Shown: positions 1-15,704, counted from the stretch's first letter. The stretch is 64,000 nucleotides of DNA from Metopolophium dirhodum (GCF_019925205.1 NC_083566.1:22196001-22260000); one strand, 5' to 3'. Notes: a model not told the origin generated them from the sequence alone. Made by a program: numbers and translations.

Positions 1-3000
1 AATGCATGAGAATAAATTATTTTTCCTTTAAAAGAGGATGCATTGTACAATATTACATTATGAAAATACTCTTAACTCTATTAATAATTATTGAAATATC
101 GTAAAAATAAACGTAAAAACACGGTTAATGTTCTTACCTTTAAATTGTATAATAGGTCAATTCACTCTATAGTATTAAAGCTATAATCGGTTCTGTCGAA
201 CACAATTGTTTTGGTATGCTGTATGCTGTATGTTTGTAAGATGGACTATGGAGACAACACATTCAGGTGTGGTGTCCCCTTAAGATTTAAGTAGAATTTG
301 GTGAGTTATGAAGAGAAACATATAGTTGTATATTATTTTACCTGCAACGTTATGTTTTACTAATTAAATATAAGAACGTTTTTATCTACTCTAAAAACTA
401 TTTTAATGTATTATAATTTAGTATCGTAACATGTTTCTTTCGAAGTAGACATTTTGTTTCTAGTTAAATAAAATTAATTTTATTGATGCTCTTAATTTTC
501 TTAATCACTTATTTGGAAAATATTTAACAAACTCACGGGACATTATGATACCTAAGCTGTTCTATAAAAGCATTTTTTCTACTAATGCGATTCGTTAATA
601 AATATAGAACTTAACACAACATATCACTTTTCTATATACACAAAATAGTTGCCAGTGGGATTTTCTACGTTTTCTACGCAACGAAACCTAAAAGACCTCG
701 TATAATATCTACCTAATTATATAAATGTATATTGTGAACAAGGACGAGTTTAACAAATGTTGACGTACATGCGTGTGTTTGTGTTTGTGTGTGTGTGTTA
801 GTGTATGCACGCTATCAGCGTATGTGTAAAATATGTGTGTGGTGCTTTTAAAAATATAATTTTAATGATATAATATAATCACCATATTATATAGTTTGTT
901 CAGCCTGAAAAATGAAGCATACTTTAGAATCATTAGTCATAATTATTATTTCTGATCGGATTTCAACGGATTACCCTCACGTAGAACGTGATAATACGAT
1001 ATACCTGTTATTCGTTTGAATTTTCGAATGCTTCCATTTATACACGCACACTGCGACATATTATACTATATATGCTATTATATACTTATGTATACGATGT
1101 GTACGTAACTCTTTTGTGTGCGGAATCCGCATCGTCGGGAAAGCGTCGTTTAAAGTCGTTATGACCGGAAATTTTTCAAATAAGGGGAGAACATAACATT
1201 ATTATTATAAATGGACGCGGTCTTAACGTATATCAACTCATCGGGCGGTATTGTGTGAAAATGAAAAACGCGCCGCATTATACACGTTATACACGCATAT
1301 ACGTTTTCGTCGCGTTGTTTGTCAACGGTATAATATTATGTACCCATCTTATTCTTATATATTATATTACGTGCTTTGATATAATAATATATAAATCCGT
1401 TGGTTTACGGAGAAGCGATTCCGCCCGCCGCTCTGCAAACGCATCTTGGGATAAAGGTCATAAAACGATATGAAGGTAGGTACAATACGAGTACAATGCG
1501 TCCGGCAATTTCACTTTTTAGACGCCTCTATATATAGTATTTTCTATTATTTTCTTGAAAGCCCGTGTAATTCGGTCGTAATCGTAAAATACTCGCACAG
1601 GGTGATATATAAAAAAAAAAAACTAAATAAACACGCGTTTTTGTTCACGGTGACGGGACATACACATAAAGTTTGTTTTTGGATATAAAAATGTAAGCTG
1701 CAATGCGTATCTATATAATAATAATATGTGTGTGCATGTGTGTGTGTGTTTTAATCACGGTCAGTGGTCGGTGTGTGGCGGTGCCGGTTTCTATCTATAT
1801 AATATAATAGCTGGTGTCAATTTGAGTAAAATTCCTGAATCCCACTCGAGATCGGAACAATACTTTGGGGTTTAGATAAGGATAAGTGTTTTATTATTTT
1901 CCCTTTAAATTCAAATTTGTGTTAATGAGCTTGGGAGTCACGTATAAATATGTTCTCGTACACACACATAAACATATTTTATATATTATATACATACTGA
2001 CGAACCGGTTGCCGCACAGGAACCTTATGGTACTATTTTTCTGACCGGCAACTATATTATAATAATATTATATGCATTTAATATTCTAATCGATTTCGAA
2101 CATAGGCGCCTCCTTTTTACCGACAGTTATTATTCTTTTGACTCGGATGCTTTAAATGCAACCGCCAACCGCCCCCTTCTATAATAAACGTTTTCGGTTA
2201 CATCAATGATGATGATAATAATAATAATAATATTATTATATTTTTTTTATATGGATCGTCGTTAGAAACTTATATAAGTAATAACAATAATAATAATAAT
2301 AGTAACTATTCGACTCGTTAGCCTTAACACGGCCTCCTCTCTATAATGGACTCATTTACGTAGTGAAATATGTCTATGATATTCACGTTACAGGACAGTC
2401 GAAAACAATTTTGCTATACCTATAATATGAATATCCGGTTTTAACAACTGCAATATTATACAAAACTATCGAAGGGACTCATTTGGTCATTAAATATTAT
2501 ATAATATAAACGCTTACGATAATCTCAATTATTATGTATTTATTTTAATTTTTTTTTCACACAACAGACAAAGTCGAATGGCAAAACATGTGAAAGATGT
2601 TTTCGTGTTTTATGTTATGTTATGGGTACATTTATTGTTAAATTTTATTACGTTAAAATAATATATTAACTATGATCTTGAGTTAGTTCGCCTTAAGCTG
2701 CCACGAGTTCCTACACACATATTACCTATAAATAGAGGAGCTTAAAATATGTCTACCATAAAGACATAATATTATTATATATTTTTATATTTTTACTAAA
2801 ATATTTATACATATAAAAGTACAGTTTAGCATTACAATATACGATATAATAGCTAACGGAATGGCATAAACGTCACGGATTGAATATATAACTTATTACA
2901 GCAGTTATATGTGTATTTTATTATATTCTATTATACGACAAAAAAGTATGTTTTTCAGATTCCAGAATAATAGACCCTACATTTATCAGCGCAATAGCAA

Positions 3001-3846
3001 TTATTATTTAGAAAATACTAATTATTCGAGATTATAACCTGTCCTATTTATTACGTTATGAAAAAATATTTCAACTAAATAATTTAAGCCAATCACAATT
3101 GTGGGGAATTATTATTAAAACCAATCGGCTTATATTTTGTTTACTGTGGATTATAATTATATGGCGTTACCATGATGTTGATCACTACGAAGATGCGAAC
3201 ACAATACAAAAAACCTATGCACTACTTTACCATAATATTGTTATTGTATAGGTACAATAACATTAGGTACCTATATCTATAGATGTATATTTATCGTAAT
3301 TCGGCTCTATTAAAAACGATAGTATAAAAAATCCACCGTGTAACTACATAATTATGATCGATCAACGCCTTTAATTAGACAGGAGTAATTCGCGATTAAG
3401 TAGGTACGTGATGTAGGTATATTAGAATTTTGATAACATTTACATGTTATGCCAGATCGTCGGAAAAATAATATATATATATCTATTTTTTGGCGCCACA
3501 TTATCACAGTATATACGGTTGTCATTATAACGCAAATATGTATACCTATACCTATATAGTACCGCACTATTTAATCGTCATTCTGTATAACCACTACGAT
3601 AATTTGTATAATATTGTAATAAGATCTTTATGCCAAAACTTTTTACTAAACAATGGAACGTGTCACGCGTATATAAATAAGTATAAATTGGCGCCAGGCG
3701 CCCAGGTGGTGTACATTCACTAAACTACAATATAATACACGTACATACATTTTATTTACCACAAATTATACACTTGTATCGTGCATACGTGCATTATTAT
3801 AATATATATTGAAGAGTTTATGAACATTTATATTTTTTTTTTTCAG
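1..3846. other. Upstream intron or 5' flank of the FGF gene; no exon recognised
   Basis: AT-rich DNA with TG-rich (about 781-798) and AAT/ATT runs (about 2209-2240). The exon at 3847 begins with a split codon, so at least one earlier coding exon must exist. I looked for the first FGF core exon (the usual tyrosine and arginine-rich start of the beta-trefoil) here and did not find it. The small ORFs at 1255-1688 have no FGF or other recognisable content. This stretch is therefore most simply intron. Confidence 0.5.
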
Positions 3847-3950
3847 TTATCCTGCAAAGAACTTCGGTGAACATGGGACAGCTAAACATCCAAGGCGTAG
3901 CGACGTGTATGTACTTGTGCATGGACGCATGCGGCTTACTTTATGGCTCG
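3847..3950 (+). CDS. bnl: FGF (Branchless-like), second-last coding exon
   Basis: The exon is bounded by a pyrimidine-rich acceptor (tttttttcag, ends 3846) and a GTAAGG donor at 3951. It starts with two bases completing a split codon and ends in phase 0. The 34 codons read ILQRTSVNMGQ, then LNIQGVATCMYLCMDACG, then LLYGS. This is the middle segment of the FGF beta-trefoil: a 'V.I.GV.T..YL.M...G.LYGS' pattern common to all FGFs. The cysteines around YLCMDACG resemble insect Branchless. The exon boundary directly after LYGS is the conserved FGF intron position, and the next exon (26128) starts in the matching phase. Seen: splice sites, phase, motif. Inferred: the Branchless rather than FGF8-like assignment. 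Confidence 0.9.
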
Positions 3951-4462
3951 GTAAGGCAATCACGCATACTATAATAATGTATAGCCACAAATTACAATCT
4001 ACACATTATTATTATTATATATTTACATTATAATATTATGATAGCATTATGATAATATCGAAACCCGGCCTCGACTTAAGTAGTGACGCAATCGCGTATT
4101 ATAATACAATATATAGAAACTTAAATCTTTAAAAACAAAAAAGATGATCGCGGCTCGTATAATAATGCGCTTGTTTATCGAACTATCGTTTTTCCTTTGT
4201 AATTAAATAACGATGATAAAGCGATATACCATTATAGGTAACGGCTGGTTTAATATCACAACATGGTAGAACGCGATCGCGCGTGTGCGTGTTTTCTATA
4301 CATCTTATCGAGCAGCTTTACAGCCTATTTGTGACAATTATGTACTCTGTTATAGTCGCATCACTGCCCGCAGCAGTGATTTTTTTCTCATACAAACCGC
4401 CATATTTTTATAGTTATAAGTACACATTGTAAATACAACGTATATTATATCGTAGGTATACT

Positions 4463-5377
4463 CAGGGGCGTATTTTCAGTTTTTTTTTCGGCTGTGCAAG
4501 GTTCCAAGCAGGCCATTTTGAAATTTCACCAGGTCATATGAATATAGATATACCAGCTATATTCATTATCCTGCTTTTAATTTTTTCTATAGATCATGGA
4601 CCGTATAAATACTCAACATAAATGGCAAAGAGCAATATTTAAAAACAAAACGATAATAAATAATTGATTACTTACTTAGTCTGTGAATACTGAAAACCAA
4701 AAAATAATATGCATAAAATGCATACAATTCTCGAAAAAGATAAATGCAGAAAAAAAATTAAAACCCACAATATTATAATTATTTTTATTAATTGTCATAA
4801 TTATATTTTATACTTATACAAGCAACATTCTATAAAAAAATAATAATTATATTTAAGAAAAATATATTAGGTACTTAATTTCAATAATATAATAATATAT
4901 TTTAGCTATCGTTAGATTTTACATTTATCAGTTCATTACTGTTGTCACTTATCAGTTGCCTATAAACTACCGTCAACTGTACAACGTAAAAAACAGTTGT
5001 AAACTATGTACTAAGATTCAATCACAAATGTCTATAATATTATAGTATATATTCAATATAATAATTTAACCAGTGGTTCAGTGTGATAACTGATAACCAA
5101 CGATTGTAGATTATATCTTATAGTTACAGAATATATAGAGTATATCTACTACAATCATAATTCTTATTGTTTTCTCAATTAATTGATAACACAATATTTT
5201 TTTATATTTAATTTCCACTGTTAATATAAAAATACAATTTAAATTTAATCATATATGTTACAATGGTGCATTATTTCAGCAGGCAAATTATTATGACAAA
5301 ATTATTTCAAAAGTAAGGGGTACAAAATATAAACACACCCTAGCTGACACCCTCCTCCCACCCCCAAATGAAGCCCC
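4463..5377. mobile_element. Possible degenerate DNA transposon
   Basis: The left edge reads caggggcgtattttcag, like the ends of the hAT-type elements elsewhere in this window. Near 5340-5377 the sequence is C-rich (cacccccaaatgaagcccct), which reverse-complemented gives a similar aggggc start followed by T-rich sequence. The interior carries matching 'ttttgaaat' segments near both ends. I see no target-site duplication, so the right boundary is a guess and the element may be partial. Confidence 0.25.
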
Positions 5378-7267
5378 TAATCGTGTAATTAGTCTTCGGT
5401 CGATGTTCCTGCGACGTTTTATTTGTATAATATTTCGTATATTGCAGGATATATTCTTGAAATAGTATATTGTGTGGTTATATAGTGTCGATTTCCCGTG
5501 TGATGAATAATAATATGTGAATTTTAGAGCCTCAGAGGTGTTTAAAACTTTACACGACATTGTATTTTAGAGCCGATCGGTTTTAAGGATTTTTTTTTCA
5601 TTTTGATTGTGATCTCGCTTCTATTTGGTCTTGCGTGAACAAAATATAGGTACTTATCTATTACATAAGCTTTGTGTATTCATAAAATATATTATAGTAT
5701 GTTACACACAATATAACATATTATATTCGATAATATCGATTCGTGTATACTTTCGTGTGGGTCTTTACACGTACAGAAAAATATACGTTTATAAAATATA
5801 TAATAAAATACTGCGATCTGTAACTAGGACGACGTCCGTTCTTAATGTGCTATGTTTAGCAGAAATATGCACGTGTATATGACAGCGATTTAACCTACAC
5901 CATACACAAAACCCATGTATTTCGTATCTGGTTTATCTTAGCGAACAGTTGTAGAACTTCGTTCCGAATGAAAATCATTATAAATCAAACACAAGAAACA
6001 TAACGTGTCCAAAAATGTATAATTTGCATTCTGGTTAGGTATAATATTGGGATGCACGTCTTGTAAAAAATAAAATTATATTTGACAGCACGCAACTGGC
6101 GTGTGTATAGAATGTAGTATTTTGACAGATTAAACGTTCAGGATTTTTTTTTATGTATACCTACTTAATAATTTCATAAAGTTTGAAAGAATTAGTTATA
6201 CCTATATATATATTTTTTAAATTCATTTAATTTTAACGCCTACATAGTATTTTGAGATTCGATCGGTGTATACATTATAATTTACAACACATAATATGTT
6301 GTCCAATATCCATACGATGTAGACCAAAAATATCAGAATGTGCCATGAGCTATTAAAGTTATTAACAATTATAAACATTTTAATTTGTAAACGCGTATCA
6401 ATATATGATATATATTATTATCATCGTTCCGAGTGTCGAACATATTATGTGTATACTGTTTATGAGTAGTGTAAATGAACGTCAGTCGTTGTACTTAAAT
6501 TTTAAATTGATTGGAATCTTTTTAGTTGAATGAAAAAAATTGCAACTTTTAAATTGCAAATCAATAATTGTTAAGTATCCTGACTTCTATCGTTGTCTGT
6601 AATTTTAGTTTAATTTAATTTAAATATTTCAATGAACTACTAGACTGGTTATCGACCATAATATACAGAGTGCGGAGGACAAATTATAATATTTACCTGT
6701 TGGAATTTACTGTGCGTGGAGATGTTTAATATTATATAATATATATATATATACGGGCGTTAATAAAATTACGGTGAAAATACTCGGGCATTTATTTAAT
6801 AGGACATGTACGATTTATAATTTGTTCGTATAATTCGAAATTAATATAGGTATAATATTATGGCACAAAATAATCGTTTTGGAAATATGAAAATGTATAA
6901 TTTACGCATAGAATAAACTGTATATAAGAGTAGTATTATAGTCTGTACCACGCTGTAATAGCAGAATATTTGATAAATATTTATCATGCGTGTTACCTGC
7001 ATTATTTTCAAACACGGCTCGGTAAATTATTGTTATTATTTGTTCATAATTATTGGTTATTACACGTTATTATTTTATCGTCTAATAATTGCGTCGATAT
7101 CACGGCGGTACATACATATTATAACAATCGTAAGAAGTAGGTAGGTATAAAGCGCGTACATTCGTTCGCAATCGATACACCAGCTATATTATCGATATTA
7201 TATTTACTAATCATAATTATCGTTTTGGGAGCGGGACATTTTCTCTGTTGGTTTCCAATTCAATAGA

Positions 7268-7291
7268 GATTAATCGATTATTCGATTAATC
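7268..7291. promoter_or_regulatory. Homeobox-like inverted repeat in the FGF intron
   Basis: Two perfect 10-bp arms (gattaatcga at 7268-7277 and tcgattaatc at 7282-7291) flank a 4-bp spacer. Each arm contains TAATC, a core bound by several homeodomain classes. In AT-rich DNA such sites arise by chance, but a perfect 10-bp palindromic pair with GC-containing arms is less common. A regulatory role is inferred only. Confidence 0.2.
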
Positions 7292-10200
7292 ATTTAAAAG
7301 GATTTTGATTTTGTTTTACTTTCTAATGATGTATATATAGTACCTATTATGGACCTTAGCCTATAGCTAACCCACGATTGCGTAGGTACAAAAACATCGG
7401 TATTAGTTGTAGAGTACTATACGTAAATATTAAGTTCTACGATATCATATTTTGTTCCCTGCGTTATTTTAGACAAAATAATATAGATGGATTACAATAT
7501 TATGAGCTATTCAAGATTATATCATACAACTAATAACGATCATTTTCCAAAAAAAACAAACAATTTTCTTTGCCGATGTTACATATAAAAAAAACGTCCA
7601 CGACATTACGCACGTGTCTCACCTGTCCGCCTTAAAATAATCATAATAATAAAAAAAAATTGTTATCTTTTTAATTATGTTTAACTCATCCGTCACTGCA
7701 GCACTGTACACGCATATTTTGTTGCGTAATTTAATTGGGGACAGTCGTTAATCCAAGTGGGGTTATAACACAATCAATGGGTTAACGTCACATCACATAT
7801 ATATAACATACATATATAGGCTGCAACAGAGCTGCAGTGGTGGCTGATGCTGCGACCGATCATTGTTATAATTAGTGATACGTACGGGCGTTGAACTCGG
7901 CGAAACAATAATACGAATCACATATGAAACCGATGTCCCGGTCGTCTCGGTTTCGCCAAACGGAATTTGTGGAAACGCTTCCTGTGCATTGTGCAACGTA
8001 TAGTTTATACGTACACGCGTGACATTATAATATTATTATGTCTTGGTATATTTGAGTGGTGTTCATTATATTATTATTGTATAAACCTAACATTAGTATA
8101 ATATAGTCTGTAATTACTATTATATGTATCATGTATGTACAGTGTACGTGTACACACCTATATTATATATTATATTATATTGGTCTTATAATGTTCGTTG
8201 ATTTCTATACGCTACACCGCCGCCGATAGATCGCAGAAACCACGTTGAGAATATTATTTTCTTTATCGTGCGTGTATAATATTATTATATTTTGACTTCA
8301 TCGATTCCTCCCGTAGGTACCTACCTACATATTATACCCGGCTACAGCTTACCATACACACCGTTATTAGTTACATATTTTTCTACTTCAACACATTTTT
8401 TTCGTCGGCTTTACGTAAGTACAACAATTATAAACCACCGATTCGTAAAAGTTTTTTTTTCTTCAATAATGCGGTTTCACAAAATCTGATTTTTGTAATT
8501 TTTAAATATAATTAAAGATGACCATATAGTTTCAAAATCTTGAGATTTTTTGTGCTACGTAAGGAGAGTGTTTTGTGAAGATACAGACTTCTGTTTTGAT
8601 AATAAGTTCATCCTTTTTTTACTATAAATTATTTATAACGACTATTTTTTCTGAGTATTTTGCGTTATCAAAATCAAAATTTAACCAATACCTATATCAA
8701 GTTAAGGAGTTATTTACTAGTTGTACTTAGGATAATAGGTCCATGATAATGGGCTCTGGACGATATGACGGGGCTGTGATGATTTTAAAATTGTTGTAAT
8801 TGTAATTAGTAATATTAATCTATTAAAATGTTTAATAATTAGTAAAAATGGCCAAGTATAATAAATACTAGATCCAATATTACATATAATATATTATACC
8901 TCTGTGAACCCATTATTAAGGATTGTTTTTCAAAAAAATTATGAACTAAATAAATAATATTAAAAAAGGGGGTTCTCATTCGAAAAACAGAATTTCGTAT
9001 CACCACATGACAATCCTTGAGTACCTTCTAAGACAAATGTCAAGAATTTGAAAATATGGTAGGTACTTTAAATTGGTATATTTAAAAGTTCCAGAAATCA
9101 GAAAGAGGAAACACATGGGATGAGCTGCATGCTTGGCGGTGGATCATCTTCTATTACGGTATATGTTAATCTAACTATAATTTAACTAATTTATCGAAAT
9201 CACATCTTACAAAAAGTCAGTGTCGAGAACGAGCACGCGTGGCGAGTACAGCATGTGAACATGAATGTAATGGATGTATGTTTTTTTTTTTATTATTTCG
9301 TCCGTATTTCACTCATCGTTGTCTGGTCATCACCGCTCAATCGTAATGATATCTGCACTTAATATGCTCGGTGGACACAATTCGCCGCTTTATACATATA
9401 AAATAATATACGCTTATCAATGAATTCGGTTTATATAATAAGAATTACACGTTATCTTCCCATCATATTAGATAGATATATATTATAATATGGGTATTAT
9501 ATTTTCTACGACGCCGCACGGTCGCCTGTATATACCATAACATTAAATAATAATATATTCACTATACAGGTCCACGTGCTTTAAATCGTGCCGACTGTAT
9601 AATATCATAGTATACAATATAATATATTATATATATATGTGTAATATACACAATTATTGTGACGCACAGCCGCGACCGTGTTATTTATTATTATAATCAC
9701 AGTTTTGTTTTTTTTATTTTTTTTAAATTAAAAACGCGTAATCAAAGATGGTAATCAAAATTAATTTTTCCATCACGTGTACTTCTTTGCTGTTTATCAA
9801 ATATATAATAATATTATGTAGTAATGTACCGATCCAGATTTTCTCAGTGATTCACTTTTTGTGTTTATACCTATTTCCTATTAGCTATATATTTATTATC
9901 ATTCGTATTATACAATATTATTATATATTGCGTATAGATATAGGAATCTCTACAATATATACGTAATAATATAATTTGTCTTCGTTCGTTTGGTACAAAA
10001 GAAAAAAAATGTTTTAATAAGATTTATTTTAAAATAATTTACTACAAGCTTCAATAATAGTATTAAAAAAAACACATACACATGACCACGTGATTAAAAA
10101 AAAAAACTCGTTTTACCTAAATTACGGGGACGTCCGTTTACACTTTTCGCTAGTATTAGTACACACAGTCCGCGGCTACATTTATAATATTATTATAGCG

Positions 10201-11889
10201 CTATAACAGCAATCGCCGCTATATATGGTGAAGGGCACACACGTATTCGAGCATAAATAGTAAATACCAACGAATGTTCCTAACATATTAGATATCGCAT
10301 AGTATAGTGATAACGTAATATTATGTCTGAACAAGCCATAGAAATTCGACACTGTATTATGTCCAAAAATGAAATCAATTTGCTAAAAAACAAATAAATG
10401 AGTAAAAACGACGAGCAATATAGTTGGCTTTCCGAGCACATAATAATATTATTCGCTCCATCATCGTGTAATCTTGATCGCACGTCGGTAGTAAAATACA
10501 CGAATATATTGTTGTCCGGTCGGCCGATTTGTACGTATATATTTGTGAGGCCGTCAATTTCTCACGTCTTTATTACACACATCCAGAATATTACCCAAAC
10601 CACCTGGTGATTTACATCCTATCGTCGTCGTCGTATATTTTAGCGTCTCCCAGCTGGACTTATAATTACTTAATAATAATATTATACATCATATAATATT
10701 ATGTGATATTATTATGTCCTAGGTTTGACCTATTACAACTGTATGACGCGTATTATGTTATAACAGTTTAAATGGATATTTTTTTTCTATTGAAAAGTTC
10801 TACTCGTAATACTAAAATGTATGGGTATATGCATTATCATATCCTTTTAATTCTTTTTACGCTTTTCCTTTATAGAGCAATAACGTTTTTTTAAACATAA
10901 AATCTACAAATTTCACCTGTGTTTAGAATCCTTATTTATTTTTATTAGATATAACATATTTGAACATTGAGGTAAACTACTTAATTTTTACAAAGTTGAA
11001 ATTATTGTTTGTAGTGGTAAATACTTGCATTTTTTCTTTTCAAAACTCACGAGATAGGTACTGATCGACGAATAAGTCGATTCATTTTGTGTATCCAACA
11101 TTTAAAAATATAGCATATCATGTGCTATATAATATTTTCTACAATTATTATGAGTTGATCGAAATATATAAGTTTCCTTACAGAAATAAATATTGCCATT
11201 TATTGATTGATTCGTACTTGTTATATAGGAATAGAAAATGCATGTGAATAAAAAAGAGAAACTTTAAAATAATACCCCATGCGTGCTGTATGCCCCAATA
11301 TAAGAAGTAGTTTGGAGAGTAGATTATGAACTCCTTATATAGATTTAAATATTAGATCAGTGTAATAAAATAACTGTAAATATAAGTATATGCAAAGAGC
11401 ATTAAAGCGGCACCCCATTGAAAACCAGAGAAACAATAAGAATGATTGCTTTAAGTCCACGAGTACGTATTACTTACTCAGTATTAAGTCTTACTGTATT
11501 AGTAAATAATGATTCTATTATTGTTCATCGTCAACGTGGTAATAAATACATTAGTGTTATAAGTGGTAACTTTAGCTTAAACTTGGTCGTGTCATATCTT
11601 AAATGAATTCAATAAAATAGAATATTATGTAGTACCTAATACCTATAAAATAAATTAAATAAATACAATGAACTACTATTGTTTATGTGTGCTTATTTCT
11701 GTCCAGTGTTAGATTTTGTAATTTTTAAACCACAGGATCCATATAGGTACTAAAAATGCTGAAACATTCCTTTTTCAGAGACGCTTTTTGTGATGGCCAC
11801 GTTTCTCTATACACTAATAATATATCGTACGTATTTTTTTTATTCCTAAATTTATATTGTCTTCGTATTGTTCCCAGATAGTCAATCGG

Positions 11890-11960
11890 AACTCGGGGTG
11901 GGCGGGCGGAGCCGATCAAAGGCATATAAGCATACCATCCGACCCTATAGGTCTAAATTA
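11890..11960 (+). promoter_or_regulatory. Promoter-like GC box and TATA cluster inside the FGF intron
   Basis: A GC-rich run (ggggtgggcgggcggagcc, about 11895-11913) is followed some 15 bases later by catataag, a TATA-like motif, in otherwise AT-rich DNA. This layout could be an internal promoter of the FGF gene or of a non-coding transcript. No coding exon with a good donor was recognised just downstream. Confidence 0.2.
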
Positions 11961-14900
11961 AAACGTTTAAAAATCCTGTTGTCCCCGTCCGTTTTACTCC
12001 TCTCTTCTCCACCCCTAACCAATATCGTGTTCGTACGTGTGTGTGTAGCGCCTAATTGAGAGGCTCGGAGTATTATAGTACTAGTATTTATTGCCACCTA
12101 CAAATATACGGTTCAGTAAAAGCGTACGCCTAACCATAATTTTTACCACCTTGACAGTTATAGGGTGTGCCGACCAAATTAACCGGTATCATATGCATTC
12201 GATGTCCGACGGAGTGTTGTTTACGGTTTTTCTTCTCCCTCGGAAAAAAAAAATAAAACGTACAACAAAAAACAAAATGTGTATAAATATTGTCCGGAGG
12301 GTTTTTATTTTATATTTATTATGTATATAGTTTTTTTTTTTTTTGTTTGTTTGTTTAACAAACAGAGTCTTTCACACCAATTTATTACCGCAACAAAAAG
12401 AACACGCCGCGGTGGTCGGTGTCTTGTGTTTATATACTTTATCGTTTTCATCCCCCGCGTGATAATATTTCAGGGAGTTAAAAGTAATTTCTTATGTCAA
12501 CCACTTGTGTCTGCACCTACTGCTGCTGCGGGTTAAGAATCAGCGTTTGGCGGCCGCTAGCTGCAATATACCATATTATTATTATTACCATTGTAATGTG
12601 AGAAGACCATAGAAATGTACACGCACAAAACAATTTCTGTGGTATAAACAATATTTTATACACATGCCTAAAATCGTTACCCACAGTGCTCGCATACTGT
12701 TGGACATAATTACGCGTGACTTTAAGGTTTAAAGTTTAGAGCATAACAACGAGGAAACACTGACCATACACTTCAACTTTTCAGTCAAGTATTTTGTTTT
12801 GCTTACTCTACATGTCGTAATGGTCAATAAAAAATCCAAATTGTTATCTGCCGTTGCACGCTTGATATGAAGACAGTCGTCGATAGCAGAATCATACTTA
12901 ACTATTCTGCGGGAATCGTTGATATCGGGTGGCTTGACCAATAGGAACAAAGGGAGACTAGAGAAACTTTCAAACGCTTGTAGATATTAATGACAGTATA
13001 GTTTATTCGTTTCAAACCGTTTTTGAATTAAAAGATCCCGCGTGATCACCTAATAGGTATAATATAGATACAATATTGACAAAGATAATTTCTTATGATA
13101 TTGCAATTTGCAATATTGCATAGTATGTAATTTAGTCACAATCGATTTTTTTGTTGAGATTTCAGTAAAGCATAATAATAAATAATTTACGAATTTCCTT
13201 TAACTTGATAATATAATTTAATGAAACGTGTAGTAATCGTTATCCACATATTATCCAATCACACACAAACGACATTTTTATCTATTTAAACTTAGAATAA
13301 TACCTTTTTAAATACGCTCCACAAAAATGGTAAATAATGAAACATTTAAATCGTGTCGACTAAATGTAGGTACTCGCTTGTATATGTATATAACATCAAA
13401 AGTTGTGTCTTTTAAATATATTTTTCCTCTTACAAAAATACCTGTACCTACATATTTTTAATTCATTTTTCAGAATAATCATACGTACGTACCTATATTA
13501 TACACGGAAGAAGGTTTATAACATGTTCGAAAAAATGTACCTATGGTATACATGGGTTATGGTACTTCATTACGTCATTTCAATAATACCGTACTACAAA
13601 GTAATAACTAAAAAAAACATCTTTTGTAGTATTTTACACAATGAATAATGATTTATAAGAAAAAAAACGGTACATTCTATAAATTATATGATATTTTAAC
13701 GTAGGTACAACTCACTTACTATAAAGTACCTATTTACATTTTATTTGACTATCATAAAAAATACTGTTTTTGTTACACTTATTAAGATTTATAAAAATAT
13801 ATACGCTGTGCGTACCTACCTAAATGTATTATGTTTAATACGAATTAGCATAAAATGAGTATAAAACAGTATGATGACATAGCATATTTATCACTATAGA
13901 TCTATGTATAGATATTATTATTATATTATATATACTTTCTTAAAGTAAAAATTATTATCTTCTACTCATGAATTTTTATTTTAATCGGCAATATTCTGTT
14001 TTATGAAACCGCTTTCGCGTTACTTCGTGAGAACAAATAGATTTGTATTATTTTTTAGAATCACTAATAGAGTCCCATCAACATGAATTCCTCCCGCAAT
14101 TTTGTTCAACGGTGTATGAAATATATAATATTATAATGATAATAATATGTACATTTTTATTTTCTATTTTATTTAATTTTTAAATTGCTGTATTTATAAG
14201 ACTGTTAGTACCTATTTCCAAACAAAATATTGATAATAATTATAGTGGTATAGGCGTATTATAGCGTTCACAATATTTAAAAGTGTATTTTATATGAGCC
14301 TTCAAAGAACTACTAGCTGTGCATGTCACACACACCCCCTGTAATATAATTATGTATATGAGTTATGACAACTCTAAATGAATTAAAAATTGATTTGTTC
14401 ATCTCACCAAACTTCTTCTTGTATTAGTTACTTATTGTAATTTCTTACAATAGCTAAATGTAGTTATTGTATTATCCCTATATTATTTTATTGCACCTAT
14501 TCATTATTAATATGTATTATATAATATTGTTTCGAAAAATTATTAATAATAATTTAAGTTTTTTTTCTGTGTGCCTCTCACGTTTAAAATAAAAATTAAT
14601 ACATTAAACCGATATTAAAATGTTAAAATAATTATACATATTGCAGCATTTCTAAAATATAAATCTACTAACTACTTACAGCATAATATGTACAATGCAC
14701 ACCTTAAAATGTTTATAATGATGGTCCCCAATCGTGTTCCGATCGGTAAAAATGTTGTTAATGCCAAAGTCCACACATATTTCTATAAACTACTGAAATT
14801 AGCAATCTCAGTATGCTCAAAATCAGTGTTTCCCCTCCTTTTTGATATTGTGGTCCTTCAATAATCTAGACCCTTATTCTGCCTGCAGATGAGTAGGTGA

Positions 14901-15660
14901 CACGCATAAAAAACTATCTGTACTGTTTTATAATACCGTAATATCTTCTCGTATAGTTATTATATAATTTGGTATTTTTATTTGTGTATTTCAGCCGTAT
15001 ATAATATATACTAGGTATATAGGTATAGAAAAACTAACACATTATAAATATATAATTATTTTTACTAACACATAGTTGAATGACAAAATTTTTCATTTTA
15101 TATTTATAATATACGAATTTTTGTCATCGCGTGATGACTGTTTGTGATTTTGAAAATCCTTGTATCACAAATCACAAACAACTTAGAAAAAACGTAGACG
15201 AATGCAGATTTCCCGGCATTTACCGCAGAAAGTATGCGATATATGTACCATTATCGCGTAGGTATGCCATCCACTAAAGCACAGTGTTAAAATGTGTCTG
15301 TAGGCAAATGCAGTTCATACCTTGTAATGTCGTAAAATCAAAACGGTTTTAGAATATTTTGCTTTTCGCGTTGAACTACGGACCGCGCCGAGCATTTCCG
15401 TTATCTGTTGGCGGACTCTCGAAAGCGCAGCGGCCGTCCAATATACTGCAAGGACAAAAAGACACGAGAACTGGCAAAGTCTTGTCAAATGACGCAACGA
15501 CCTAACAACACTCCATGTGCAATATATTAAGCGAGGACGTATAATATTATCATTATATTTCATTTTTGCGCGCGTGCGTCTGGCTATCAATCGTTATTTT
15601 CTACGATATATTATATTATATATACATACCAACACATATTATTGAGTCGTATGCGTAGAC

Positions 15661-15662
<2 letters not shown>

Positions 15663-15701
<39 letters not shown>
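15663..15701. repeat. (GA)n microsatellite
   Basis: About 19 uninterrupted AG units followed by a purine-rich tail (gagaaaagaa). It lies in the FGF intron. Long GA runs are GAGA-factor-like sites in insects, but slippage is the simplest explanation. Confidence 0.95.

Positions 15702-15704
<3 letters not shown>

Noticed and set aside
15139..15180. 12-bp inverted repeat (tgtttgtgattt / aaatcacaaaca)
   Set aside because: Single hairpin with an 18-base loop. Too little context to call a functional element.
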